From contig JBBSOW010000001.1 in NCBI GenBank assembly GCA_038259365.1, positions 41,594 through 105,593 on the forward strand: a stretch of 64,000 nt of DNA, read 5' to 3'. Positions 38,234-46,000 of the stretch are shown here, one piece after another. The notes under the pieces are model-generated. The model saw only the letters and a program-made list of their open reading frames with translations. It was not told the origin of the DNA and did not search any database. Every line of letters begins with the position of its first letter. The stretch's first letter is position 1. A program made the position numbers and the translations under genes. This DNA comes from JBBSOW01 sp038259365 (GTDB taxonomy: Bacteria > Actinomycetota > Actinomycetes > Propionibacteriales > Propionibacteriaceae).

Positions 38234-38235
38234 CG

Positions 38236-38952
38236 ATGGGGAGCGACACGGTCGCCGAGACGGCGACGAGCGAGGATCGGTGGGTGCTGCTGCCCGGGAT
38301 GAACTGTTCGGCTGGGCTCTACTCGGCCTGCACCCCCGAGGGGAGCACGACACCACCGCTCGAGGAACCCACGCTCGGCAAGGAGGTCGACCGGCTACTC
38401 GCCGAGCTGCCCGATCGCTTCGGGCTGATAGGGCTGTCGCTGGGGGCCAACGTGGCGATGGCGCTGGTGGCCAGGGCTCCGGAGCGGGTGAGCCGGTTGT
38501 GTCTCATGTCGACCAACCCGTCCGCGCCCACCGATCGGCAGCGGGCGAGCTGGCAGGGTTTGCGCGAGCAGCTCAGAGCCGGCCGGACGGCCCGCGACGT
38601 CCAGCGCGAGCTGCTGCCGCTGCTGCTATCGGGGCCAGCCCAGGCCGATCCCGGCTGCGTTCGGCGGACGTTGGCGATGGCCGACGGGGTCGGCGAGCGG
38701 CGCCTGGACCGCCAACTGCAGCTGCAGGCGACGCGAGTGGACTGCTGGCCCGGCCTGACCGAGATCGGGTGCCCGACGCTGATCGTCGCGGCGCGCGAGG
38801 ACGCGCTGTGCGCGGTGGCCAAGCACGAGGAGATGCATCGCCGCATTCCCGGTTCCCGGTTGGCGATCCTCGAAGGCTGCGGACACCTGTCCCCGATCGA
38901 ACAACCGGACAAGATCCTCGCCCTGTGGGCTGAACTCGCCGACGCGCGTTAG
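38236..38952 (+). CDS. Alpha/beta hydrolase
   Basis: A 238-residue hydrolase without a signal peptide. It has the oxyanion-side WVLLPGMNCSAGLYSACT, nucleophile elbow IGLSLGANVAMAL, acid in VAAREDALC and His in GCGHLSPIEQP. It resembles 3-oxoadipate enol-lactonase-like and other small-lactone or ester hydrolases. It starts 3 bp after SnoaL C and ends convergent with the aldolase gene, with overlapping stops. Confidence 0.8.
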   Translation: MGSDTVAETATSEDRWVLLPGMNCSAGLYSACTPEGSTTPPLEEPTLGKEVDRLLAELPDRFGLIGLSLGANVAMALVARAPERVSRLCLMSTNPSAPTDRQRASWQGLREQLRAGRTARDVQRELLPLLLSGPAQADPGCVRRTLAMADGVGERRLDRQLQLQATRVDCWPGLTEIGCPTLIVAAREDALCAVAKHEEMHRRIPGSRLAILEGCGHLSPIEQPDKILALWAELADAR

Positions 38953-39737
38953 CCGCCGTTGGGGGAGGGGCGGTCGATGCTGAGGCAGTCGAGCATGGCG
39001 ACGGTGGCGTGCATGAGGTTGTAGACCACCAGCTGAGCCCCGTCGTCGAAGGCGGCCCGGGCGCCGTCGGGCGCCGAGACGATGTCCATCCGGTAGGACC
39101 CTTGACGCTTCAGCTCGGCGTTGACCCGCGCCATCGACTCCGCCGGCGGCGGATCGGAGGGCCCCGAGGCGGCCTTGAGATCGGCGGGCCCGATCATGAT
39201 GCCGTCGATGCCGGGGGTGGCGATGATGTCGGCGCACGCTTCGACCGCGCTGGGCGCCTCGATCATGCCCAACACCAAGGCCCGGTCCAGGTAGGCCTGG
39301 CGAAGCTCGTCGGGGTCGGCGGTGCCGAAATCGCCCGCCCGGGTGTAGGCCGCGAAGCCGCGTTGACCGAGCGGCGGGTAGTGTGCGGATCTCACGAGGG
39401 CCTGCGCGTCGGCAACGCTGTCGATGTGCGGGGCCAGCACGCCCGCGGCGCCTTGGTCGAGGGCTCTGAGCGCGAGCGCGGGCTCGGCGGTGCCCAGCCG
39501 CACCAGCGCCTGCATGCCGTGCAGCTCCGCGGCCATGATGTGTTGGCGCAACAGGGCGACGTCGGCCGGGCCGTGTTCGCAGTCGATCACGACGAAGTCG
39601 AAGCCCGCCCAGCCCGCCATCTCGACCATGTCGTCGCTCGGGATGCGCAACAACAGGCCGAGGACGGCTTCGCCGGCGGCTAGCCGCTCCTTCAGTTCGA
39701 GGCGCTGGAACCGTGGCGTCCGCTCGACCCGCGACAT
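38949..39737 (-). CDS. HpcH/HpaI-family aldolase
   Basis: A 262-residue class II pyruvate aldolase. It has GFDFVVIDCEHGPAD (metal and substrate region), LVRLGTAEPALALRALDQGA, and PGIDGIMIGPADL (metal ligand E/D cluster). It splits 4-hydroxy-2-oxo acids into pyruvate and an aldehyde, or the reverse. Its ATG shares a base with the stop of the SDR gene (TGATG), so it ends a leftward three-gene operon: HisD-like, SDR, aldolase. Confidence 0.85.
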   Translation of the reverse strand: MSRVERTPRFQRLELKERLAAGEAVLGLLLRIPSDDMVEMAGWAGFDFVVIDCEHGPADVALLRQHIMAAELHGMQALVRLGTAEPALALRALDQGAAGVLAPHIDSVADAQALVRSAHYPPLGQRGFAAYTRAGDFGTADPDELRQAYLDRALVLGMIEAPSAVEACADIIATPGIDGIMIGPADLKAASGPSDPPPAESMARVNAELKRQGSYRMDIVSAPDGARAAFDDGAQLVVYNLMHATVAMLDCLSIDRPSPNGG

Positions 39738-40492
39738 CAGGCCACCATCCCGGCCGACAGATCCACATCGGCCCCACACAATCCCGGCATCTGCAACATC
39801 GCTAGCACCGCTTGTCCCACTTCTTCCTCCTCGATCATTCGTCCGAGGGCCGCGCGGGAGACGAACGCCTGTTTGGCCTCGTCCTGGCTGACCCCCGTCT
39901 GTTGGGATTCCATCGAAAAATTGCGCGCCATTCGCTCGCCCGCGACGGGGCCGGGGGAAAGCGAGTTGACATTGACCCCACGGGGGCCGACCTCGAAGGC
40001 CAGGGTGGACGTGAGCCCGATCACCGCCATCTTGGACGCGCAGTACGGCGTGCGCCGGATGAGGGGTCGCTTGCCGGATACCGACGCCAGGTTGATCACG
40101 TCGCCGCGTCCGGCCTCGATCATCGCGGGCAGGAAGGCGCGACACACCAGGAAGACTCCCCGAACGTTGATGTCGAAGACCTCGTCCCACGCTGCGGGCT
40201 CGACGTCGATCAACTCCGCCACCGGGCCGCCCACCCCCGCGTTGTTGATCAGGATGGAGATATCGGCGCCGGGCAGGGATTCGGCGAGCCGGGCCACAGA
40301 CTGTGGGTCCGCGACGTCGCAGGTGCGCCAGTCGGCCCGCCCCCCCAGCTCGCGGGCCACCCGCTCCAGCGGCTCGGAGCGTCGACCGGTGAGCACGACG
40401 GTGGCCCCCGCCGCGTGCAGGCCCTTGGCGATGGCCGCGCCCAAACCCGACCCGCCGCCGGTGATGAGCGCAGTCCGGCCGGAGAGAATCAC
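39737..40492 (-). CDS. Short-chain dehydrogenase/reductase
   Basis: A 251-residue classical SDR with coenzyme motif TGGGSGLGAAIA (residues about 10-21), NNAGVGGP, catalytic Ser in INLASVSGKR and YCASK (Tyr-Lys). It is cytosolic and NAD(P)-linked. The GTG start overlaps the stop of the HisD-like gene (GTGA). It probably oxidises a hydroxyl group on an intermediate that the HisD-like enzyme and aldolase also handle. Confidence 0.87.
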   Translation of the reverse strand: MILSGRTALITGGGSGLGAAIAKGLHAAGATVVLTGRRSEPLERVARELGGRADWRTCDVADPQSVARLAESLPGADISILINNAGVGGPVAELIDVEPAAWDEVFDINVRGVFLVCRAFLPAMIEAGRGDVINLASVSGKRPLIRRTPYCASKMAVIGLTSTLAFEVGPRGVNVNSLSPGPVAGERMARNFSMESQQTGVSQDEAKQAFVSRAALGRMIEEEEVGQAVLAMLQMPGLCGADVDLSAGMVA

Positions 40493-41811
40493 GCGTCCGC
40501 CTTTTCCTCGATCGCGGCCGCGATCCAGTCGTGCTGGTCGCCCAAGTGGCGCCAGGCGCGGGCATCCCCGGAGCGGGCGTGACCCTCGAACAACTCTACC
40601 CGCGCGGCGCGGCCGCAGACCCGCCCCAGCTCGCCGCTGGTGCCGGCGTTGCGCACCTCCTGGTAGGTGACGGTTTTGAGATACTTGCCGACCCATAGGC
40701 CGCCGGTGTATCGGGCGGCGCCCAGGGTGGGCAGCACGTGGTTGGTGCCGATCACCTTGTCGCCGTAGGAGACGCAGGTGTTCTCGCCGAGGAACAGCGC
40801 GCCGAAGTTCCGCATCTTCTCCAGAGCCTGTCGCGGCTCGTGGGTGAAGACCTGGACGTGCTCGGAGGCGAGCGAATCGCCCACCGCGAAGGCCTCGTCC
40901 AGGGTGTCGCACACGATGACCCGACCGTAGTCGCGCCAGGCGGGCCCGGCCATGTCGTTGGTCGACATTCCCGGCAGCAGAATCTCGACGAGGCGGATCA
41001 CCTCGCTTGCCATCGTTTCGCTCGTCGTGACCAAAACGGCGGGGGAGTCGGGTCCGTGCTCGGCCTGGGACAGCAGGTCGACCGCGACGAGGAACGGGTC
41101 GGCCCCGTCGTCGGCGATGATCAAGATTTCCGTTGGCCCGGCGAAGAGGTCGATCCCCACCTCGCCGTAGAGCTGTCGCTTGGCCTCGGCCACGAAGGCG
41201 TTCCCAGGACCGGCGATCATGTCGACCCGCTCCAGGGCTTCGGTGCCGATCGCCATCGAGGCCACAGCCTGGATCCCGCCGAGCAGATAGATCTCGTCGG
41301 CCCCGGCCATGCTCATCGCCGCGATCGTGGCCGCCGGGATCTCGCCCCGGATCGGCGGGGTGCAGGCCACCACCCTCGGCACGCCGGCCACCTTGGCGGT
41401 GACGATCGTCATGTGCGCCGACGCGGTGAGCGGGTAGCGGCCGCCGGGGATGTAGGCCCCGCTGGCCTGCACCGGCACGTGCCGGTGACCGAGGACAACC
41501 CCGGGCAACGTCTCGGTCTCGACGTCGAGCATCGAGTCGCGCTGCGCCCGCGCGAAGTTGCGCACCTGGTCCTGGACGAAGGTGATGTCGTCGATGACCT
41601 GCTGGGGCAGCGCCCCCACGATGTCGGAGATCTCAGCCTCGGACAACCGGTAGCTTTCCCGCTCGATCTTGTCGAAGGTCTGGGCGTAGTGGCTCACCGC
41701 CGCGTCCCCCCGCTCGCGGATATCGGCGATGATCTCCCGCACCTTCTCGCGCACCTCGCCGTTGTCGGTGTCGGAGAAGGATTTAGACTTTCCGGACTTG
41801 ATGATGCGCAC
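40489..41811 (-). CDS. HisD-like dehydrogenase (sulfopropanediol/hydroxyacid type)
   Basis: This 440-residue zinc dehydrogenase has the histidinol-dehydrogenase fold (ASGAYIPGGRYPLTASAHM, MIAGPGNAFVAEAKRQLYG, GPTEILIIADDGADP). The late sequence NTCVSYGDKVIGTNHVLPT and then GGLWVGKYLKTVTYQEV is that of the branch called sulfopropanediol 3-dehydrogenase (HpsN) and related catabolic HisD homologues, not of histidine biosynthesis. No other his gene is near. It oxidises a primary alcohol through the aldehyde to the acid with two NAD. The GTG start has AGGAG six bases upstream. First gene of the leftward operon, behind the palindrome at 41884. Confidence 0.82.
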   Translation of the reverse strand: MRIIKSGKSKSFSDTDNGEVREKVREIIADIRERGDAAVSHYAQTFDKIERESYRLSEAEISDIVGALPQQVIDDITFVQDQVRNFARAQRDSMLDVETETLPGVVLGHRHVPVQASGAYIPGGRYPLTASAHMTIVTAKVAGVPRVVACTPPIRGEIPAATIAAMSMAGADEIYLLGGIQAVASMAIGTEALERVDMIAGPGNAFVAEAKRQLYGEVGIDLFAGPTEILIIADDGADPFLVAVDLLSQAEHGPDSPAVLVTTSETMASEVIRLVEILLPGMSTNDMAGPAWRDYGRVIVCDTLDEAFAVGDSLASEHVQVFTHEPRQALEKMRNFGALFLGENTCVSYGDKVIGTNHVLPTLGAARYTGGLWVGKYLKTVTYQEVRNAGTSGELGRVCGRAARVELFEGHARSGDARAWRHLGDQHDWIAAAIEEKADA

Positions 41812-41883
41812 GCCTACTCCTGTATTTCATCGGGTGGAACTTCACCTGGCCATGAGGAACTGTTCGAACGTCACCGCGCATTG

Positions 41884-41893
41884 CATACGTATG
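41884..41893. promoter_or_regulatory. LacI-type palindrome between the HisD-like and lacI genes
   Basis: CATACGTATG lies in the 173-bp gap between the HisD-like operon (leftward, 41811) and the LacI gene (rightward, 41985). It fits autoregulation of the repressor together with control of the operon. Confidence 0.65.
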
Positions 41894-41984
41894 ACTAGAT
41901 TCGACTTTAGCCGAACCGCCGACGCTTCACTAGCGCTGGCCCCATGCTTAGGTGTATCCGGCTCCGGAGGTAAGCGAGGACGAA

Positions 41985-42977
41985 ATGGTCACGAGTCACG
42001 AAGTGGCGAAGCTGGCGGGGGTGTCGCAACCGACCGTCTCGCGCGCACTGCGCGACAGCCAAAAGGTTTCGGCGAAGACCAAGCAGAAGGTCCTCGCCGC
42101 GGCCACGGCGCTGGGCTACGTCCCCAGCGAAACCGGTCGCGCGCTGTCCAGCGGGCGCACCAGACGCATCGGCCTGCTGGTCACCGATCTGACGAACGAC
42201 TTCTACCGCTTCGTGATCGCGCCGCTACACCACGAACTGGCATCGCTGGGCTACCAACTGGAGTTGATCACCGAATCGTCCGAGGGGGTCGCCGCGGTGG
42301 ATCGGCTCCCCGCCGGCGGGCTCGACGGCGTCGTCCTCGCCACGACGACCGTCGACTCGTTGCTGCCGTTGCGGTTGCGCGAGCGGGGCATCCCCTTCGT
42401 CTATTTCAACCGCGTATCCGAGATGGTCACCGCCGACGAGGTCGTGGTCCGCCCGCGAGAGGGGATCGTGGAGGCGGGCCGCGAGATCTCCCGCCTGGGA
42501 CACCGGCGCGTCGGGGCCATCTTCGGGCCGGAGAACACCAGTACCGGCCTAGAACGGGGTGCGGTGCTGAAAGCGGCCCTGGCGGCCGAAGGCATCCCCT
42601 TCGATCCGCGACTGGGGTTTACCGGCCCGTTCGACTTCGAGACCGGCTGGAAAGGAATTCACTGGCTGATGGACGGGTCCGACACGCCGACCGTCGTCGT
42701 CTGCGCCAACGACGTCATCGCCCTGGGTGCCCTGAACGGGGCGCGCAGGCTCGGTCTCGACGTGCCCGGCGCGGTCTCGATCGTCGGCTTCGACAACCTG
42801 CCGATAGCGGACTGGCCCCTCATCAGGTTGACGACCGTGGCCTACGACATCGACGCCATGGCGCGGATGGCGGGGACCCTATTGGTGGATCGCCTCGAGG
42901 GCCGGGCCGGTGACTACGTGCGTCGCACCTTCGACAGCTCTCTGGTCCTGCGCGACACCCTCGCCGCTCCCGCGTAG
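41985..42977 (+). CDS. LacI-family repressor, probable controller of the 26-42 kb cluster
   Basis: A 330-residue LacI/PurR-type regulator. The N-terminal HTH and hinge are SHEVAKLAGVSQPTVSRAL and KQKVLAAATALGYVPSETGR. The ligand domain then follows the sugar-binding-protein fold (IGLLVTDLTNDFYR, PTVVVCANDVIALGAL, VSIVGFDNLPIADW). ATG at 41985 is chosen because it puts the HTH at the N-terminus, with GAGGA upstream; starts from 41952 are in frame but have no better site. The palindromes at 29211, 34432, 34557 and 41884 are its likely operators. Confidence 0.88.
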   Translation: MVTSHEVAKLAGVSQPTVSRALRDSQKVSAKTKQKVLAAATALGYVPSETGRALSSGRTRRIGLLVTDLTNDFYRFVIAPLHHELASLGYQLELITESSEGVAAVDRLPAGGLDGVVLATTTVDSLLPLRLRERGIPFVYFNRVSEMVTADEVVVRPREGIVEAGREISRLGHRRVGAIFGPENTSTGLERGAVLKAALAAEGIPFDPRLGFTGPFDFETGWKGIHWLMDGSDTPTVVVCANDVIALGALNGARRLGLDVPGAVSIVGFDNLPIADWPLIRLTTVAYDIDAMARMAGTLLVDRLEGRAGDYVRRTFDSSLVLRDTLAAPA

Positions 42978-43136
42978 GGGCACACACCCACGCTACTTCC
43001 CGGTAGCGATGGGGCAGGTGACCACTTGGTGCCAGGCCCCGACCTGCCACCGCTGGGATCTAGTCGTCGACCCAACGACGCGCTTAGCGTCGTGAGCACT
43101 CGATAACTCGATCGAGGATCGGAGAGGAAATCGACC

Positions 43137-44147
43137 ATGCGAACGAAATCCAATCGACCAAGGCTGGCCCGGCGTCTCGCGGTGGCCGCCCTGGCCACCG
43201 CGGTGACGGCGGGGTTGTCCCTCGCTCCGGCGGGCGTGGCCCCCATGGCGTCGGCCAGCGGCTCCTACAACCGGTACCAGCACACGCTCGTTCGCGGAGA
43301 CCGTGGCACCGACGTCAAGGCCCTGCAGTACATGCTGGCCTCGCGGGGATTCTCCGCCGGAAGTATCGACGGCGCCTTCGGACCCGCCACCGAGAGCGCC
43401 GTCAAGAGGTTCCAGAAGGCCAAAGGGTTCACGGTCGACGGGATCGTGGGGCCCGTAACCTGGACGAAGGTGCACGTCGATACGGGCGCGGGTAATCGAG
43501 GCGGGAAGAACGATGTCAAGGCCCTCCAGCTCCTGCTCGACCAGAAGACCAAATTGAGTCTCAAGGTGGACGGGAGGTTCGGTCCCAACACCAGGAGTGC
43601 CCTCGAGAGATTCGAGCGGATGCACAGCCTGAGGCAGGACGGGATCATCACCGACAGCGAATGGTCGAAGCTGCTGGGGCACTTCGAGCCGACCAACTCC
43701 TCGCTTTGCGGTAGCGCGGTTGTGAGCGAGGCCAACGAGCAGTGGGGGACGGCGCAGGCCGTTGGTGTCATCGAGAACGCCACCGCCAACTTCGACGTGA
43801 CGCGCCACGGGAAACCGGCCAAGGAGGACATCAGCAAGATCCACGGCGGGGATATCGCCAATCACGTGAGCCACGAGGTGGGCCTGGACGCGGATTTCTC
43901 GGTGTTCATGACCAACCAGAATCAGTGCAAGTACCGGGTGACGATCAACAGCCGGTACTACGACAGGGCCGCCACCCGGGAGTTCATCAAGCAGTTGCGC
44001 GCGTCGGGTCGGGTGAAATTGGTGTACTTCAACGATCCCGTCCTCATCCGTGAGGGCCTGACCCGATACCTGGGCAGTCACGACGATCACTTCCACGTGC
44101 GCTTTCGCGAACACGGGTTCCGCCACGAATCGTTCGACTACCGCTAG
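43137..44147 (+). CDS. Secreted MepA-like murein endopeptidase with two peptidoglycan-binding domains
   Basis: A 336-residue exported protein. The signal peptide (RRLAVAALATAVTAGLSLAP) ends near SASG. Two PG-binding repeats follow (LQYMLASRGFSAGSIDGAFG with PATESAVKRFQKAKGF at about 60-95, and LQLLLDQKTKLSLKVDGRFG at about 128-150). The C-terminal zinc peptidase of the penicillin-insensitive endopeptidase group holds HVSHEVGLDADF and SHDDHFHVRFR. It cuts cross-links in the cell wall. It lies alone behind the LacI gene, and related sequence (CCACTTG, GCCAGGCC) occurs just before and just after it. Confidence 0.85.
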   Translation: MRTKSNRPRLARRLAVAALATAVTAGLSLAPAGVAPMASASGSYNRYQHTLVRGDRGTDVKALQYMLASRGFSAGSIDGAFGPATESAVKRFQKAKGFTVDGIVGPVTWTKVHVDTGAGNRGGKNDVKALQLLLDQKTKLSLKVDGRFGPNTRSALERFERMHSLRQDGIITDSEWSKLLGHFEPTNSSLCGSAVVSEANEQWGTAQAVGVIENATANFDVTRHGKPAKEDISKIHGGDIANHVSHEVGLDADFSVFMTNQNQCKYRVTINSRYYDRAATREFIKQLRASGRVKLVYFNDPVLIREGLTRYLGSHDDHFHVRFREHGFRHESFDYR

Positions 44148-44300
44148 GCCCGGGCTGGCCACTTGCTGCCAGGCCTCAAGGTGCCAGGGGCTAGACCTAG
44201 GCGCAGCAGCTTCTCGCTCCGTAGGGTCGTTGACACTACAGTTCCGGCCTGCGGCACAAAAGGACGTGGATCGATGGACATGGACGCGAGACGTCTCGTG

Positions 44301-45323
44301 CTAGTCCTTCGGGGGAATGGCGTCCGCGTCGCCCGCGGGCGAGTTCGCTCGAGCGTCGTCGAGGACGCCGAGTTGGGCCGCCCGCGCGCCGAGCTCGAAG
44401 CGGCTGTGTGCCGACATCCGCTCGCAAAGCGCCGCCACCATCCGGCGAACGGTGCGCAGGGACACCGCGAGGATGCGGGCCGCGCTTTGGTCGCTGTGCC
44501 CGCGGACGAACAGGCGCAGCAGCTCTCTCTCCTGCTCGCTCAAGCCCAGGTCGACCTCGGCCCGCGGGGCTGCCAGGGCCGCAGCTCCCGCCCAGGATTG
44601 CTCGAACATCGCCACGAACACCGACAACACGCTGGGGTGCTGCACCTCCAACGCCCCGTCGCCGGGGTTCCGCGAATCGATGGGAATGAGCGCGATCTTG
44701 CGGTCGACGATGATCATCTGCTGGGCGACGACGGGCACCGTGCGCACCTCCCCGCCGAGTTCGAGCATCCACCGTCCGTACTCCACCGAGCGACGGTCGT
44801 TGGTGATGCTCGTCTGGTACAGGCACCGGATCCCCACGCCTCGCTTCAGGATGGCGCGGTTGAGCGGTTTGCTGGCCTCCATGGCCTCCACCTGGTGCGC
44901 GTTGCCGGGATGAACCGACAGCACGTCGAGCTCGGCGGAATCGGCCAGTTCCCGCAGCCGTGCGCGAACGACCTCGATCGGGCTCAACGAGATCAGACTC
45001 TCCCGGGTGCCCAGTTGGTTCTGCTCCGCCGCCAGTATGGCCAGGGATCGTTTGGCCCGGGCAAGATCGGCCTGGTCGCGCTGCAACTCCATCTCGGCGT
45101 CGGCTATCAGCCGGGCATAACGCACCTGGGGCGGCACCGTCCGCGGTGTGTTCTCCGGAGCCACCAACCCCAGTTCCACGAGGCGATCCAACGATCGAAT
45201 CGCGGTCATCTCGTCGATGTCGACGTGGCTGGCGAAGTCGTCCGCGGTCGTCCAGCGGTCCGCGAGCAACCCGAGGTAAAGCCGTTCTTCGAGTTCACTC
45301 AGGCCAAGATCGTTTACTTCCAC
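44301..45323 (-). CDS. TrmB-like / LuxR-type fused regulator
   Basis: A 340-residue regulator with an N-terminal TrmB-like winged helix (ELEERLYLGLLADRWTTADD), a helical coiled stretch (about 75-105), a central domain (about 110-230) like the ligand domain of such proteins, and a C-terminal LuxR-type helix-turn-helix (LSEQERELLRLFVRGHSDQ, ILAVSLRTVRRMV). GTG at 45323 is used; starts from 45389 are in frame. Proteins of this build are common in actinobacteria and are often found next to small exported peptides. Here a 65-codon gene with signal sequence starts 264 bp away in the other direction. Confidence 0.72.
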   Translation of the reverse strand: MEVNDLGLSELEERLYLGLLADRWTTADDFASHVDIDEMTAIRSLDRLVELGLVAPENTPRTVPPQVRYARLIADAEMELQRDQADLARAKRSLAILAAEQNQLGTRESLISLSPIEVVRARLRELADSAELDVLSVHPGNAHQVEAMEASKPLNRAILKRGVGIRCLYQTSITNDRRSVEYGRWMLELGGEVRTVPVVAQQMIIVDRKIALIPIDSRNPGDGALEVQHPSVLSVFVAMFEQSWAGAAALAAPRAEVDLGLSEQERELLRLFVRGHSDQSAARILAVSLRTVRRMVAALCERMSAHSRFELGARAAQLGVLDDARANSPAGDADAIPPKD

Positions 45324-45586
45324 GCTCTTTTTCCCCCTGTTCGCCCGTTCACGGTGGCCGCACGGCGACGACATGGACCGGCTGCCCAAGACACCGCCAC
45401 CCTTCAGGGGGCGGAAGGAACACCGTCTGCGCGAACGCTACCCTTCGCCGCCGCGTGGATGACGGGTCGGCCTCGAGCTGTCGAACGGCCGCGATCCGTA
45501 ACCGTCCGATCGGTCTCGTGATCGACATGGCGGGGACCCAATCGAATCACGCCCCCCCCCGTTTGAAACCACAACAAGGAGAGATC

Positions 45587-45784
45587 ATGATCACTGCAAC
45601 AATCCACCCCGCCAACACCCCATCCCCCCGGCTCGGGGTCCGCGCCGCGAAACTGGGCGCCCGGATGACCGCCGCGGTCATGCTCACGATGCTGCTGCTG
45701 GGAGCGGGGGCCGGCGCGGCCGAGGCAGGCGTGCCACCGGGAGGCAGCGGCCCAGAAGGCCCCGTCGGCGGCCTCATGTGGTGA
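45587..45784 (+). CDS. Small secreted peptide, candidate signal
   Basis: A 65-residue ORF with the strongest ribosome binding site in this stretch (AAGGAGAG). It has a basic start, a hydrophobic core (MTAAVMLTMLLLGAGAGA) and a signal-peptidase-type site AEA. Cleavage there would leave GVPPGGSGPEGPVGGLMW, 18 residues, rich in Gly and Pro with a C-terminal Trp. No homologue is recalled. It is divergent from the TrmB/LuxR-type regulator, which suggests an exported peptide sensed by, or controlling, that regulator. That link is inference; it could also be an unrelated small exported protein. Confidence 0.55.
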   Translation: MITATIHPANTPSPRLGVRAAKLGARMTAAVMLTMLLLGAGAGAAEAGVPPGGSGPEGPVGGLMW

Positions 45785-45832
45785 GAGCCGGCCGCGGCGC
45801 CTGCTTTTCATCGGAATCGGCTCGGACCGGCG

Positions 45833-45919
45833 CTACAAGACCAACGGTAGGATCGCCGCGGCGAGGGCTCCGAGGAACACCACGCCGGCCGTCACCCAGA
45901 TCAGGGTGTTGCCACGCAT
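45833..45919 (-). CDS. Possible 28-residue membrane peptide
   Basis: A short ORF, MRGNTLIWVTAGVVFLG and onward to ILPLVL, is one membrane helix with a short N-terminal tail. It is preceded by AAGGAGAG ten bases upstream and ends in TAG. It lies between the peptide gene and the VIT1-type gene, 81 bases from the stop of the latter. Too short to prove by sequence alone. Confidence 0.35.
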   Translation of the reverse strand: MRGNTLIWVTAGVVFLGALAAAILPLVL

Positions 45920-46000
45920 CTCACCGGCTCTCCTTCCGCTTTCGCTGAACGCTTCTGTCGCTGTTCGGCCATGTTATCGGTGGGAGGCGTCGTCGGCCGC

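Noticed and set aside
40489..41811. Histidine biosynthesis HisD
   Set aside because: The late sequence and the absence of other his genes fit the catabolic HpsN-like branch.
44301..45784. Lanthipeptide or other modified-peptide cluster
   Set aside because: No modification enzyme is near, and the peptide has a normal Sec-type signal and no Cys.
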